Source: Argentina anserina (Eukaryota; Streptophyta; Magnoliopsida; Rosales; Rosaceae). From it: a stretch of 64,000 nt of DNA. The notes beneath the pieces were generated by a model that was not told the origin of the DNA, searched no databases, and saw only the letters and a list, made by a program, of their open reading frames with translations. The first letter of the stretch is position 1; every line of letters starts with the position of its first letter. Positions 1-10,658 of this stretch are shown in pieces. Where the stretch lies: positions 5,394,001 to 5,458,000 of the forward strand of contig NC_065873.1 in NCBI RefSeq assembly GCF_933775445.1. Direction: 5' to 3'. A program made the translations under genes and the position numbers.

Positions 1-536
1 ACAAATGGTCACTTGAACTTAATGTATTCAAACCGATAATAGCTAGTAGTCTACAACATGCAAGTTTGGTAGCACTGTGAAAATTTCTTTAAAATTGAAA
101 TGTTGTTCTTAAACAATAGCATAACAAAAACTGCAGTAACTAAATAGCCATGTGATAATGCTTTTCTAAGAAACTCACTTGATTCAAATTTATGCACAAA
201 CAGTCTCTAAGCTTACTGGGTGATGCATCTGTCTCATTTGAAAAGAAGTGCGTGAAATGAATTCAAGCCAACAAGAAAATAATTTCAAAGTTACTTCATG
301 AGGTCAGTTTATTCTTGGTGATCAAAGACACAATTTGTACAAATGGGTACCTCAAAATGCAATCAAACTACATATGACAACCCATTTCGATTGCAAGACT
401 CTCACTTTATCATCTTGATATCATAAAGTCAGTGTGTTTCGACAATAACGCATATCACACAAAGGTCAAATGATCCGTTACAGTTACCAAAATCCAAAGT
501 CAACTGGGCATCAATTTGCACCAAATATTCAGAATT
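1..536. other. AT-rich non-coding stretch, left edge
   Basis: No exon, RNA gene or repeat was recognised. The stretch lies downstream of the minus-strand exon at 633-797, so it may be intron sequence of that gene, with the remaining exons outside the window. Confidence 0.4.
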
Positions 537-632
537 TCAAAGCATTGAATAATCCAATTTATTCAAATAATGAGTGAAACAAAAACAGAGGAAAAACAGA
601 GGAGCAACTCGGAAGAGAAAAGGGATGGTGAC

Positions 633-797
633 CTGGGCAATGGATTTGGCAAAGCGGCGATTGAGAATAGGGGCGGGATTGGATATAGAGATGAAGCCAT
701 TGGGGAAGCACAAGGCGAAGACACAACCCAGAAGGACTCCAATGCCTATGGCGATCCCCACCCGAGATTGAGCGCTCTGTCTCCGACCTCCCACCAT
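633..797 (-). CDS. First exon of an unknown membrane-anchored protein (partial)
   Basis: Reading from the ATG at 797, the frame encodes 55 residues: a short basic N-terminus (MVGGRRQSAQSR), a hydrophobic stretch at about residues 13-31 (VGIAIGIGVLLGCVFALCF) and a Pro/Asn/Arg-containing tail ending KSIAQ. A good splice donor (CAG|GTCACC on the minus strand) follows immediately and leaves phase 0; past it the frame runs on into unrelated hydrophobic sequence. The leader upstream (798 to about 880) is CT/GA-rich like a plant 5' UTR. A basic N-terminus followed by one hydrophobic segment suits a type II membrane anchor, as in many Golgi enzymes, but no catalytic domain is visible and I do not recognise the family. 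Further exons would lie at lower coordinates or outside the window. Confidence 0.5.
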
Positions 798-899
798 TTG
801 TATTGACTTTGTTGCTGTCTCTCTGTTTCCTCAACTACAGAACTGGAGAGAAATAGTTGACTACCTTATAGAGGTGCAATTGTCTACGGCGGTTAGGTG

Positions 900-3800
900 A
901 CCAGTTGTCTTGTTGCCTCACTTTTTTTTTTACCAAGGGTAAAATATAAAAGAGTATACAGGTAAAAGTGATTGGTCAACGCCAGGTCAGGGAGAAGAAG
1001 GTAAAGCTTGTGTGTTTCCATTTGAGCAAACAGGTACAAACCCCATTGATGCCCAGGAGAGGAACAAGCCAGTTTTGATTTTGTTCCGTGTAATTGAAAA
1101 GGTGGGTCCATTCATAATATGTTTATGAAGTTTTCAATTTGTCGCAGTTTGGAGTTTGAAATGTTTCCCTGTTTTTAACTGATTGATGTTTCATGGGTTT
1201 ATGTTGCAGGTGATAAGGGGGGTTGAGTTCATCATCAGCCATGCTCAAGTTTCAATGGCTTTTGTTCAAGAGAATATAATCTGTGTGCTGTAAGTTGTTT
1301 AACATGTTGGATATATTTCGATACAAGGAATCTGAGATTCAAGTTGTTGGGATTGTATGATTTGTATCTAAGGCATGCATCTGTGTTGTTCAGCAATGAT
1401 CAGCTTCCTAATCAGCTTCGCTCTAGAACTGGGTGTATTTTGCTTTTCGTAGGAGGAGTTCTGTTAGTTGGTAATTCTTAAGAATTCTATCGTCTTTCAT
1501 TTGTTCATTTGGTTAGAGAAATTTAGATTTAAATTACCTCGACATTAAATAGAAGACTGATTTTTGCAAAACAATGTATAGTATACGAGTGAAGAACTCG
1601 AGAACCATACACATTTCCTGACAGATAAAGTGGTAAACAACTTAAGACAGTGAGGAATTCCAATATTCTAGCTTTTCAACTGTTCTGTTTTGATGTTTCA
1701 AGATTAGTGCTTATTTACATCTTTAAAATATAGTTCAAAGGCATGATTTAGACTAGTGAATCCTAGTTTTGTCACATGCAGTGTGACAATGTCCAGTTAG
1801 TTTTATTAAATTGCAATAATGTTCTTCTTTCATTTTATCAGTTTCTTGTTGAGTTACTAATCCATCATAGATTCACTTCAGAAAAAATTGACCTTGTTTT
1901 ACTTAATTTATGTCTAAATTCGTAAAATTTATGGCTAAATTTGTTCCTGCAGATATTGCATAGTTCATCAGGTTGAACCATTACCAGCTCATCTGTTGAA
2001 ACTTTGCATGTGCATATTCACTGGCAGTCATTTGACTACTGAAAGGTTTAAATAACAAGCTGGGATATCCGAAGAAGTGTCTCCATATGATGAATTACAA
2101 GCCTGAATATTTAAAGGTCAGTAATTATATTAGTCATTGCATTTTTGAAGTAACTGGTTTTATTTTCAAGAAATGTATTGCTTTCTTTCTTTGAGAATAA
2201 CTGAAACGATAAGATACATAGGAAACTGAGACTGCTTGCGCCCCAATCGTCAACTTTGTTCACCAATTTGCTTCCCCGCATCTCATATTATCCATCACAT
2301 TATACAGAAAACGGATTGGTTACTTTTGGTTTGTACTTGTAGTCAAGTGTGTTTCTAAGGTAACCAGCCTTGTCCAACTTTACCTTAGAAAACCAAAAAC
2401 TTTTCCTTCGGATAAGCAAATTTGTTGGAAACTAAGGTATCCCCCCTTGCTTTATTACTTGGGTTTAAAATAGAACAAATGCATATATTGTTCACTGTTT
2501 GTGCCCCAAATCCCAACTGTCAAATTCATTCACCAATTTAATTGCCTGCATCTCCGATTATCCATCACAATCTACACAAAATTGATTGGTTGCTTTGGAC
2601 ATATTGCATTGTCCCTGTGGTCAAGTCTGTTTCAAAAGCAACCAGCCTTGTCCAACTTCTCTAAACTTTCCTTTCTCATAAGACGATAAGCAGGTGTTGG
2701 TATATGAGTAAAGGGTACAGCTTTATTGCTATGGGTTAAAACAGAATAAGAGCATATCAATGGCCATATAAGAGATGTAGGTGGTATTGGTCTCATTTGG
2801 GCATGTTCACTTGTAGTGTTATAACATCTCAGATCTGTGGCCATCTATTGAGTTAATGTAAGATCTTGCTCTATGCGTCATTGGGAACCAGAGTTATTCA
2901 AATCATACAACATCTTGGTTGTTCTTATTCAAATCAAACTCTTAACGATTTTTTTTTTGTGGAGCAATTGTTGTACTGTGGAAATTCAATGTTTTGGAAC
3001 TGACATTCCTATTTTTTGTCAGATATTGCCTTTTCTTTCTAAGCTTCAAGTCTTTAAGACTTTAACTATGAATATACCATCATTACAGAATAATAATAAT
3101 ACAAAGAGGACCGATTGAAGTCAGTGAGCTGAGTGTTGTTATAGTCTTTGGGTGGAGACTTTAAATGAGTTACTGATATGGGACACTGCTAAAGAGGCAC
3201 AATTCAATGTGCTTGTCTCATTATTGGTATGCACTATGCAACAAAATGGAATTGCATGGCTACGGTTCTATTCAATCCAATGAAGTACGAGATGGAAACT
3301 CTGAATAGTCGAATTTATTGTTTCCTGTCTCAGTTTAGAAGTATGTTCCTTTCTGTGTCTACCTCAATAGTAAACTTGAATATGGTTGCAATGTAATCAT
3401 AAGTTCCCAAATCATTAAATTGTTCTAATATTTTTGATGGCTAAAATAAAGTTGTAATTTGACATATTAGACTTCAGTTTTGACTTAAACTTGTCAGAGT
3501 GCATAGATGATTAGATGATAAAAGATATTGTAACAGATAATGTTAGTGTGATATCTCATTTATGTTTTTTTAGGAGGTATGAGTACATGAGGATCAATTC
3601 CTTTTAGTTCTAGTGTCGGATCAGTTAATGCTGGAGATAGAGGTGCTCATGAAGATCGTCAAATAGATGATAAAACTCTGTTGTATTTAAATTTCTTCAT
3701 GTATTTTGTTTAAAGTTTGAAACTTTGTTGGATTTGTATTTGTATTTTACATTTCAGATGATCTTGTTCTAATTTATGAAACTATGCTAGTTACTACTTT

Positions 3801-3990
3801 TTTTTCTTAATTAAGTATATATATTTAAAAATAGTATTTAATTTAATGTGTTCCAAATGTGTCTATGTCCAACAAAAATTTCATTTAGCGTGTCCGCGTA
3901 TCGAATCGTGTCGACTACGGACACTCGTGTTCGTATCCGTGCTACATAGATCAGATCGATAAAGAAGCCAAATCCAACTAGGAAACTACT
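900..3990. other. Intergenic stretch without a recognisable gene
   Basis: Only short chance frames are present. The one structured feature is the direct repeat at 2226-2665. From about 3850 the sequence leads into the promoter of the cystatin pseudogene. Confidence 0.5.
2226..2665. repeat. Imperfect direct repeat, two copies of about 160 bp
   Basis: The block at about 2226-2385 recurs at about 2500-2665. Shared landmarks in the same order are TGCGCCCC/TGTGCCCC, TTCACCAATTT, GCATCTC, TTATCCATCACA, GATTGGTT, GTCAAGT and AACCAGCCTTGTCCAACTT. The copies are diverged by substitutions and small indels, so this is an old tandem duplication. Confidence 0.7.
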
Positions 3991-3998
3991 TTGGTTGT

Positions 3999-4006
3999 TA
4001 TATAAA
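3999..4006 (+). promoter_or_regulatory. TATA box of the dead cystatin copy
   Basis: TATATAAA lies about 50 bp before the original ATG at 4057. The surrounding sequence (AGGAAACTAC, TTGGTTGTTATATAAA, CCTCCACC, CCCCGCAAACCATC) matches the promoter of the intact copy at about 45670-45750, so the duplication included the promoter. Confidence 0.6.
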
Positions 4007-4056
4007 GAATCCAGACCTAACCTGCAAGCCTCCACCAACCCCGCAAACCATCGATC

Positions 4057-4457
4057 ATGATGCGTCTAAATTGCCTCCTCTCTTTACTTCCCTCCTTGCC
4101 GATGACATCACCGACACCCGTGACAAAGTGTACACAACAATCCGGCGCGCTGACGTCAACGACACCCACGTGAAAGAAATGGCGGAGTTCGCTGTGCCTT
4201 AGTTCAATAAGACATCCCGGAATAAAGAGTTGGTGTTCCAGAATGTGGTCAGCGGCCTTGTTCAGGAAGTAGCGGGAGACAGGTATACACTAGTCATTGC
4301 GGTTAGGGATGAGGCCTTGCCTTCTAGGCCAATTATGAATTATGAGGCTTGCGTTCTTGAGGTCCCTTGGATGAACTCCACGACGCTGGAATCTTTCCAC
4401 CAAGTTTACTATGACACCGTCATTAAAGTTTCCGAAATTGATCGCTCAAATCTTTAA
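4057..4457 (+). pseudogene. Phytocystatin pseudogene (copy A)
   Basis: This is a broken copy of the phytocystatin at 45751-46176. The start (ATGATG) and the CT-rich signal-peptide region are recognisable, but the distance from the ATG to the conserved VKEMAEFAV segment is not a multiple of three, so there is a net frameshift. A TAG stop at 4200-4202 then replaces the Glu codon in the SEFNK segment. Downstream the frame is open from an internal ATG at 4230 to the normal stop, and it keeps the QEVAG inhibitory loop (QxVxG motif) and the VPW motif of the second hairpin. A protein from 4230 would lack the signal peptide, the first strand and the helix, so inhibition is unlikely. The 3' flank also aligns with copy B, as expected for a segmental rather than processed duplicate. 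Confidence 0.85.
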
Positions 4458-4767
4458 TTTGATATATCGTTCCCCACGGGTTCCACTCTTGCTTTCACTA
4501 TTCATTGTATGGGGGATTTAATCGTCTGCAATTTTTTTTGTACTAGTTGTAATTTTTAAAAGGTGGAGGAACCGATCGATTAATATATTTCAAGATTTGA
4601 TGAATCTGAAATGTTGAATTTTTGTTGCTTAATTTGGCTTTTGAAGAATTTCATATCTGAATGGATATTGTCTGCTGATGTGGAGTGACTCCATCTGGTA
4701 TCCTGGTAAGCCCTTGATCTCCGTTGATAGCATAGTTCGGTGGCTTCTTGAACAATTATGTTATATA

Positions 4768-4951
4768 TGCTGCATGATGAAATAATTGTGTATTATTGAA
4801 TGATATGGGGGTCTATATATAGGCATTACAAAACCACAATCTCGTAGGATTCAGAGTCTTAATCTATTATAGAGATGCTAATTTATCTCTTAACGGGAAA
4901 CCTATTAGGCTAAGACACACACAATGGTAGAATAGTAATTCTCCCGGAACA
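4768..4951 (-). repeat. Copia element 1, 3' LTR
   Basis: This LTR begins TGCTGCATGATG and ends CCCGGAACA. It pairs with the copy at 9790-9975 at roughly 93% identity by eye. Most differences are T here against C in the other copy. Confidence 0.88.
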
Positions 4952-5136
4952 CTCCCCCTTGTGTCGCATGCCTAGGTTGCAGGGCGCACAACGTTGCCTC
5001 GGTAAAAACATTGTCAAGTAAAACAAAAATCTTTTGGGTAAAACAAAAGCTTGATCGAAGGGAAAAAGAGCACAACACACCAACTACTTAAGGATCTTAA
5101 CATGTGATGTAGACTCCCCCTGAAGTCTTCCAAATT

Positions 5137-5865
5137 CTAGAGTTCTGATAAACGACGCATGCCAATGCTCTTCACATGTTTCACAAAAGTAGATTTAGGC
5201 AAAGACTTGGTGAACAAATCCGCAACATTAGATTCTGAACTCACTTGATTGATCTGAACATTCAACAACTTCTGTTGTTGAACATTGTAGAAGAACTTGG
5301 GCGAAATATGCTTGGTGTTGTCTCCCTTGATGAAACCTAACTTTGTCTGCTCTATGCAAGCAGCATTATCTTCATAAATGCACGTAGGTTGATCAGTTGT
5401 AGAGACTAATCCACAAGAATCACGAATATGGCGAACAAGTGATCGTAGCCAGACACATTCTTTAACTGCTTCATGGAGAGCGATGATCTCCGCGTGATTC
5501 GAAGAAGTAACAGCAAGAGTTTGCTTCATGGATCTCCAAGATATTTCTGTATTCCCAATGGTAAACACATAACCGGTTTGAGAATGAGCCTTGTGAGGGT
5601 CAGAGAAGTACCCTGCGTCGGAATAACCAACTAACAAGTTGTTTGGAGTCTTTGCATCGGGGGAAGGAGCTGCACATGACCGGTTGCTGCTCTCGGCACC
5701 GTGCACGGTCTCCACGCCATGGCGGCCGGCAGCGTTGCTGCGGCGTAAGGTGGCAAGGCCAGGGTCGGCGACGGCGGTGGTGTGGGGAGATACTGTGGCA
5801 GTGTTCTCTCTACAATAAGGGTAGAACAATCCCATGTCAAGGGAACCTTTCAAGTACCGAAACAA
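5137..5865 (-). CDS. Copia RNase H / end of pol (element 1)
   Basis: The open frame of 242 codons is the C-terminal Copia RNase H region. The acidic signatures are visible: YSDAGY (first Asp), HAEIIAL (Glu), YEDNAAC (Asp) and the terminal ADLFTKSLP motif. RNase H removes the RNA strand during reverse transcription. Residues of about 20-65 are an Ala/Pro/Arg-rich insert with higher GC than the rest, between GLFYPY and LLVGYSDAGY; related Copia proteins usually have a shorter linker there. The RT that should precede it is absent, so this is a remnant within a non-autonomous element. Confidence 0.85.
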   Translation of the reverse strand: MFRYLKGSLDMGLFYPYCRENTATVSPHTTAVADPGLATLRRSNAAGRHGVETVHGAESSNRSCAAPSPDAKTPNNLLVGYSDAGYFSDPHKAHSQTGYVFTIGNTEISWRSMKQTLAVTSSNHAEIIALHEAVKECVWLRSLVRHIRDSCGLVSTTDQPTCIYEDNAACIEQTKLGFIKGDNTKHISPKFFYNVQQQKLLNVQINQVSSESNVADLFTKSLPKSTFVKHVKSIGMRRLSEL

Positions 5866-6220
5866 ATGCTTGATTCCATTCTAATGACGTAGCGTAGGCG
5901 CGGAGCTAAATCTAGGTAATTAGTTCACTGCGAAAGATATGTCCGGTATAGTTGTAATCAGAGACAACTTCATACGATGGTGATTCATCGTTGATGACGC
6001 GTTGTGCCTTAGTCATTCGCTTCTTTCTAGGTTTTGAATCCCTAGAGTTTATCGGTCTCCCCCTTTTCCTTTGAGGAGCCGAGGCCGAAGCTGCTCCATG
6101 CCGGGCCATCTCGGCATCGTCGCCACAAGGGGCGCCGGCAACACCACGGCGTACGGTGGTGCCGCCGCCGGCCTCCGTCCCACTGTCAGGGGCGGTGCCA
6201 ATGTTGCTAGGTCTACGAGC

Positions 6221-7453
6221 TTATCTTCCACGCCCGTATTTCGGGACGTCCAACCGTGCCGGTACATTTGCAGCGGGTATGTTCGATCTCGTTACTTTAG
6301 CAATATCTACAAAGCCGTCAGGCATCAAATCCGCGACTTTCTGGAGGTCGATAATGCGTTGCACTTCTAACTCGCTTTGAGCAGTGCGAGGATCATAATG
6401 AGACATAGTGGGGACACACCACGTCAATTCCTGACGTTCATTTAGAATGATTACATTCCCATCTCCCCCTAACGACGAGAAGCATGTCTCATCAAAGTGA
6501 CAATCTGCAAATCTTGCAGTAAAGAGATCTCCGGTGGTTGGTTCTAAGTAGCGAACAATCATTGGGGAATTATAGCCAACATCGATACCTAATCGTCTCT
6601 GAGGACCCATCTTAGTACGTAGTGGAGGCGTAATAGGCACATAGACGGCGCAACCAAAGATGCGTAAGTGTGAAATATTGGGTTCGTAACCAGTTACCAT
6701 ATGGTACGCACTAAACGCTTGGTTAGCCGCGGGTCGGAAACGAATAAGTGTCACTGCATGCAACACTGCATATCCCCACGCAGAGACCGGCATGTTAGTA
6801 CCCATAACCATTGCCCGAGCAACAAGCTGAATACGCTTGATGGTAGCCTCTGCTAGACCGTTCTGTGAATGAACATGAGGAACGAGATGTTCAACTTCGA
6901 TCCCAATAGACATGCAGTAATCATCAAAAGTTTTGGAGGTGAATTCTCCAGCATTATCCAAACGAATGGATTTGATAGGATGGTCGGGGTGGTGAGCCCG
7001 AAGTTTGATGATCTCAGCTAATAACTTAGCAAATGCAACATTCCTTGTGGATAGCAAAGCGACGTGTGACCAACACGTCGATGCATCAACGAATACCATA
7101 AAATATCGAAAAGGTCCGCATTCTGGTTGAATAGGTCCACATATGTCACCTTGGATACGTTGTAAGAATGAAATGTTCTCGGTCGAAGCCTTAGCAAAAG
7201 AAGGACTTCCTTGAAATTTAGTAAGAGAACAAGCTTTGCAAAACGAGCGATGGGCATCAGAAATTTCCATGGAGGCATTTGAAAGCACGGGAGGCATTAC
7301 AAGATCCTGTGAATGAGGGGATGCTACCACTGATGGCATGAAAGCCGTGGAGCTGCCGAGAGAGGCTTGCTCGGCCACACCATGTGATGCACGGGTAGGC
7401 ACGGGTGAGGTGATTCTCCAATCGCTTCCGGGACTTGAAAAATGGATGACCAT
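6221..7453 (-). CDS. Copia integrase (element 1)
   Basis: The frame of 410 codons carries the integrase core. The zinc-binding Cys pair is seen as CKAC, and the catalytic D, D and E occur in GDICGP, IRLDNAGEF and NGLAEAT. The HH half of the zinc finger (WHARLEHP) lies upstream at about 7480-7520 in another frame, so a frameshift splits the N-terminal domain. The C-terminal portion has the Copia-type segments IFGCAVYVP and VGYNSPMIVRYLEP, then a Pro-rich linker encoded by a GC-rich patch (about 6070-6250). Integrase joins cDNA ends to the target. The protein is nearly the same as the integrase at 62593-63384. Confidence 0.87.
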   Translation of the reverse strand: MVIHFSSPGSDWRITSPVPTRASHGVAEQASLGSSTAFMPSVVASPHSQDLVMPPVLSNASMEISDAHRSFCKACSLTKFQGSPSFAKASTENISFLQRIQGDICGPIQPECGPFRYFMVFVDASTCWSHVALLSTRNVAFAKLLAEIIKLRAHHPDHPIKSIRLDNAGEFTSKTFDDYCMSIGIEVEHLVPHVHSQNGLAEATIKRIQLVARAMVMGTNMPVSAWGYAVLHAVTLIRFRPAANQAFSAYHMVTGYEPNISHLRIFGCAVYVPITPPLRTKMGPQRRLGIDVGYNSPMIVRYLEPTTGDLFTARFADCHFDETCFSSLGGDGNVIILNERQELTWCVPTMSHYDPRTAQSELEVQRIIDLQKVADLMPDGFVDIAKVTRSNIPAANVPARLDVPKYGRGR

Positions 7454-7528
7454 GTGAATTCTTAAGAATTCTAATCATCATATCACGTCCAGGGTGCTCG
7501 AGACGGGCATGCCAAAGAATATAAGAGT

Positions 7529-8090
7529 CTAAATCACAAAAGTTGCGTTCAACCGCATATGATTCAAAGATTCGAACAATAAACTAGGGTGGTAGAAACC
7601 ATCCAAAAATGGTGTGGAAACACACACAAAGAGTGCTGGTGAGTGCATATAACGGACTTGGAGAAAACCGGCAAAAACAAATCGGAAAACCATGTCAAAA
7701 GAACTCGAAACCGAGTGAATTTTGGATGAGGAAAATGTGGCAGCAGGGACTGCTGAAATATGCCGGAAAATGACGAGAAACGACAAAAAATCGTCGGAAA
7801 AACTCGCCGGAAAACCGGCCGGCGGCAACTGGAACTGGCCGGAACTTCAGGTCCGACAGGGGACGCCGGCAGGAAATGGGTGGCGGTGCCAGAAACGCCG
7901 GAATTTGGCCGGAGAGCGGCGAATACGCCGGCAAAACGTGATGGAAACGCTGAACAGTAACCGGGTCCGGCTAAGGGCAAAACGACGTCATTTTTTGACG
8001 TTCCGAGGTTCGTTTTTCAAAATTCACAAATGTAGTGCTATTGGGGTCCCATGTAACCCAAAAACTTCCAATTTAAAAACCACGTGAGTT
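7529..8090 (-). other. GCCGG-rich segment in place of the protease region (element 1)
   Basis: Between the integrase and the zinc knuckle, where the Copia protease should be, lies about 560 bp with repeated CCGGAAA / GCCGG words and no protease motif. A diverged version is present in element 2 at about 14460-14940. The related copy at the right edge keeps ordinary pre-integrase coding sequence up to the window end. No function can be assigned. Confidence 0.6.
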
Positions 8091-8139
8091 GCACACGTTG
8101 ATCATCATGCTAAGCCTTTATCATCTCTTTGCTAGCGCG

Positions 8140-8181
8140 ACAATCGTGATTAAAGTGCTTGAAGGAGCCACATTTGAAGCA
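8140..8181 (-). other. CCHC zinc knuckle of Copia gag (element 1)
   Basis: On the minus strand the codons read CFKCGSFKHFNHDC, a complete CX2CX4HX4C retroviral-type zinc knuckle, which binds RNA in Gag. It is not in frame with the gag frame at 8316-9026, so a frameshift or stop lies between them. Confidence 0.8.
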
Positions 8182-8315
8182 TGGAGACTTGCCATTACCG
8201 GAAGTGGAGGCATGAGGAGGCGCACGACCACCTTGAGATTTAGGATGGGGATGGCCTCCCTCAGAGGGTGCGGCGCGCCACCATCACGGGTCCAAGTATT
8301 GGACCTAGGCCGAGA

Positions 8316-9026
8316 TCAGCCTTGTTGCCTCTGACCACGAGAGTTGTTATTTTGGTGCTGGTATGGAGCGTTCCTTGATTGATTCTTTTGCTTAGGAGTT
8401 TTCCCATAGTTAGACTGTGGCGTAGAAATCCTGTTAATGCCAATAGGTCTGTTGTTGTTGTTGAGGAGGATCTCAGAATGTCTCTCCTTCTTAGCCAAGA
8501 GCGTCATTAAGTCGGCGAAAGACCGGATCTTCCCTTCCTCTACATGAGTGCGGTACGTATGAGCTTGAACCTCATAGTTGATTGGAAACGTGTCCAATGT
8601 CTTATTGAGAAGATCTAGGTCAGTCTTGATGATACCAACGGTGCCAAGATCGGATTGCAAGCATATCATATCCTGATTGAAATCATCCACTCTCTTATAG
8701 TCCAATAGACGGATGTTATCCCATCTAACGGTCAATTTAGGAAGAAGCTTATAATGAACGTTGTTGTACCGCAAGCGTAGTTTGTCCCATAATTCTTTAG
8801 GATATTTTATGTTCAAGTATTGCCTCTTGAGAGTTGCATGGATATGACGTCTCATGAAGATGAGAGTCTGAGTCTTAGCCATGGGTGGGAAATCAGCAGG
8901 AGGGTCGGCAAACATGCCTTCGATCCCTCGGCTCTCGAAAGCGAGCTCCATGTCGGAAACCCAACGGTGATATTCCTTTCCTTCTAGATCAAGAATGCCA
9001 AATTCCAGTCGAGATGGCGATGACAT
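8316..9026 (-). CDS. Copia Gag (UBN2-type), element 1
   Basis: The frame of 236 codons starts MSSPSRLEFGILD and has the Copia/UBN2 Gag pattern: YHRWVSDMELAF near the start, then LWDKLRLRY, LDYKRVDDFN, and an Asn/Gln/Arg-rich tail before the zinc knuckle. Gag forms the particle in which reverse transcription takes place. The start is the first ATG after the leader and agrees with the family, where Gag begins a few hundred bases inside the 5' LTR. The frame ends before the zinc knuckle, so full-length Gag is not made from this copy. Confidence 0.85.
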   Translation of the reverse strand: MSSPSRLEFGILDLEGKEYHRWVSDMELAFESRGIEGMFADPPADFPPMAKTQTLIFMRRHIHATLKRQYLNIKYPKELWDKLRLRYNNVHYKLLPKLTVRWDNIRLLDYKRVDDFNQDMICLQSDLGTVGIIKTDLDLLNKTLDTFPINYEVQAHTYRTHVEEGKIRSFADLMTLLAKKERHSEILLNNNNRPIGINRISTPQSNYGKTPKQKNQSRNAPYQHQNNNSRGQRQQG

Positions 9027-9789
9027 TTACAAAACCGAATACGGAATCGATTAGATTCAAGTATAATAGGAATTAGAAGGGGTGACGTATATGGTCACAA
9101 GAAAAATCGATGCAGACGGCGATACTCATGATCGCACCCAAAACAGCGGTGCACTCAGGCGACCACACGAAAATCGATTAACTTCCCTTTCAAAACAATC
9201 GTGACTCCCCCAGGACCGTCACACAGAAAACATCGACCAAGAGGGGGAAACCCATCCCTCTATAGTCTCATCGGCGTTATAAGAAAGGCCGGAATTAAGA
9301 GAAGAAGAAGGCTAATAGCGCCCGATATAATATATCTATAAGTTCAAAAGCGGGAACGTTTATGAAAAATTTACCTTTGAAGGTTTGTAGTATACATGAG
9401 TAGCTTCTCTTGAGTTAAGTCCTTGCTTGTGAATTTCGCGTTTCTTGCATGAATATGCGGGAGGAGTAATTTTGAATGTTTTGATGCGGGGACTTGCGGG
9501 GCAAAAAGATGTTTTTGCGGAGTGAATGCGGAGGAGACCCTGCGAGGCTGCGGGACTGCATGCAGGGGCTGGCTGCAGGGGCTGCGGGGATGGCTGCGTG
9601 CATGGGTGTTGCAGGGGCATCGTGCAGGGGCAGTGATGCGGCGGCTGCAGCGGCGGCGAGCCGGAGGTGCAGGAGGTGCGCCGGTGAAGAGATGCCGGAG
9701 GCCGGAATCGACTGCGGCCGGCGGAGGAGAAGAGAAAAAAAAATTTAGGGCTCTAAAAGTTCAGGGTTTTAGGGCAAAGTGCGTGATAA
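9027..9789 (-). other. 5' leader of Copia element 1
   Basis: This untranslated leader lies between the 5' LTR and gag. It contains a very GC-rich patch (about 9490-9740) with short repeats of GCAGGGGCTG/CTGCGGGG type. A decayed primer-binding site may sit against the LTR at about 9781-9790, but it does not clearly match the usual initiator-tRNA-Met complement. Confidence 0.55.
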
Positions 9790-9975
9790 TGTGATGCAAG
9801 ATGAAATAATTGTGTATTATTGAATGATATGGGGGCCTATATATAGGCATTACAAAACCACAATCCCGTAGGATTCAGAGTCCTAATCTATTACAGAGAT
9901 GCTAATCTATCTCCTAACGGGAAACATATTAAGCTAAGACACACACAAAGGTATAATAATAATTCTCCCGGAACA
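9790..9975 (-). repeat. Copia element 1, 5' LTR with palindromic TATA region
   Basis: This LTR drives the element toward lower coordinates. It contains a 14-bp palindrome GCCTATATATAGGC at 9835-9848, which includes a TATA-like core. It ends CCCGGAACA and is followed by the ATATA target duplication. Confidence 0.88.
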
Positions 9976-10502
9976 ATATACAGTATATCCACCGAGATCG
10001 ATCAGCCAGTTTGGGTTGAATTGCGGCGGTTTTATATTTCGAATATTTGTACTTTATGGTTCCTGGAATCATGGAAAATGTATTTATTTTCTTTCAATTT
10101 GTGTTTCTTTAATTTGTCAAGAATATAAAACTAAAGAGCATCAAGCTTACTCATATCACTCTGAAACACACTACCAAAGATGGGCTAAGGATTTGATGAT
10201 TTAACAATTCATTTGGAAACGTTAATTATCATTACAATTGTTCCCCAAAACAACAATTGCACAGTCCAAATATTTCATTATTCATGTCGTTACGTGAAAC
10301 ATCCAGATGCAAAAGTTACCCTAAATAGACGGTTAAGGGTTGTAATATTTATTTTTACCATTTTTATAATGTGATAAATAATTATATAGTTTACTCTATT
10401 GAGATGGAAACATGAACATCGAGACTCCAAATTTGATTTTTGTTGGAGGAGAAACGAAACGAGAATAATAACAACGTAATAGAACATAACCGTAACGTTT
10501 AT

Positions 10503-10658
10503 TGATTGATAATTGGGCCTATATATAGGCATTACATAACCACAATTCCGTAGGATTCAGAGTCCTAATCTATTACAAAGATCTAAATCGATCTCTAACA
10601 TGAAACCTAATAAGGCTAAAGACACACACAATGGTAGAATATTAATTCTCCCTAAACA
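10503..10658 (-). repeat. 3' LTR of Copia element 2
   Basis: The sequence shares GGGCCTATATATAGGCATTACA, GTAGGATTCAGAGTCCTAATC and ACACACAATGGTAGAAT blocks with the LTRs of element 1, and it is followed by the same ACTCCCCCTTGTGTCGCAT junction. Confidence 0.78.

Larger units (their letters stand above)
4768..9975 (-). mobile_element. Copia-type LTR retrotransposon, RT-deleted (element 1)
   Basis: The element is bounded by directly repeated LTRs of about 185 bp with TG and CA ends and flanked by a perfect 5-bp target duplication ATATA (4763-4767 and 9976-9980). It reads on the minus strand in the order LTR, leader, gag, zinc knuckle, integrase, RNase H, LTR, which is the Copia order (integrase before RT). 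A purine tract ACACAAGGGGGAG (minus strand) abuts the left LTR, as a polypurine tract should. Reverse transcriptase is missing: only about 350 bp separate the integrase and RNase H frames, and comparison with the related copy at 61680-64000 shows sequence deleted around 5883-5930. It could therefore move only with proteins supplied in trans. Confidence 0.9.

Noticed and set aside
2501..3118. Short plus-strand frames of 62-81 codons
   Set aside because: No signal, domain or splice context. They overlap the direct repeat and AT-rich DNA.
7564..7980. 138-codon minus-strand frame in the GCCGG-rich block
   Set aside because: No protease motif (D[ST]G) or other domain is seen, and the corresponding block in element 2 has no open frame.
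9494..9794. Two plus-strand frames of 84-90 codons rich in Gly, Ala and Arg
   Set aside because: They lie antisense in the GC-rich leader of Copia element 1 and have no motif.
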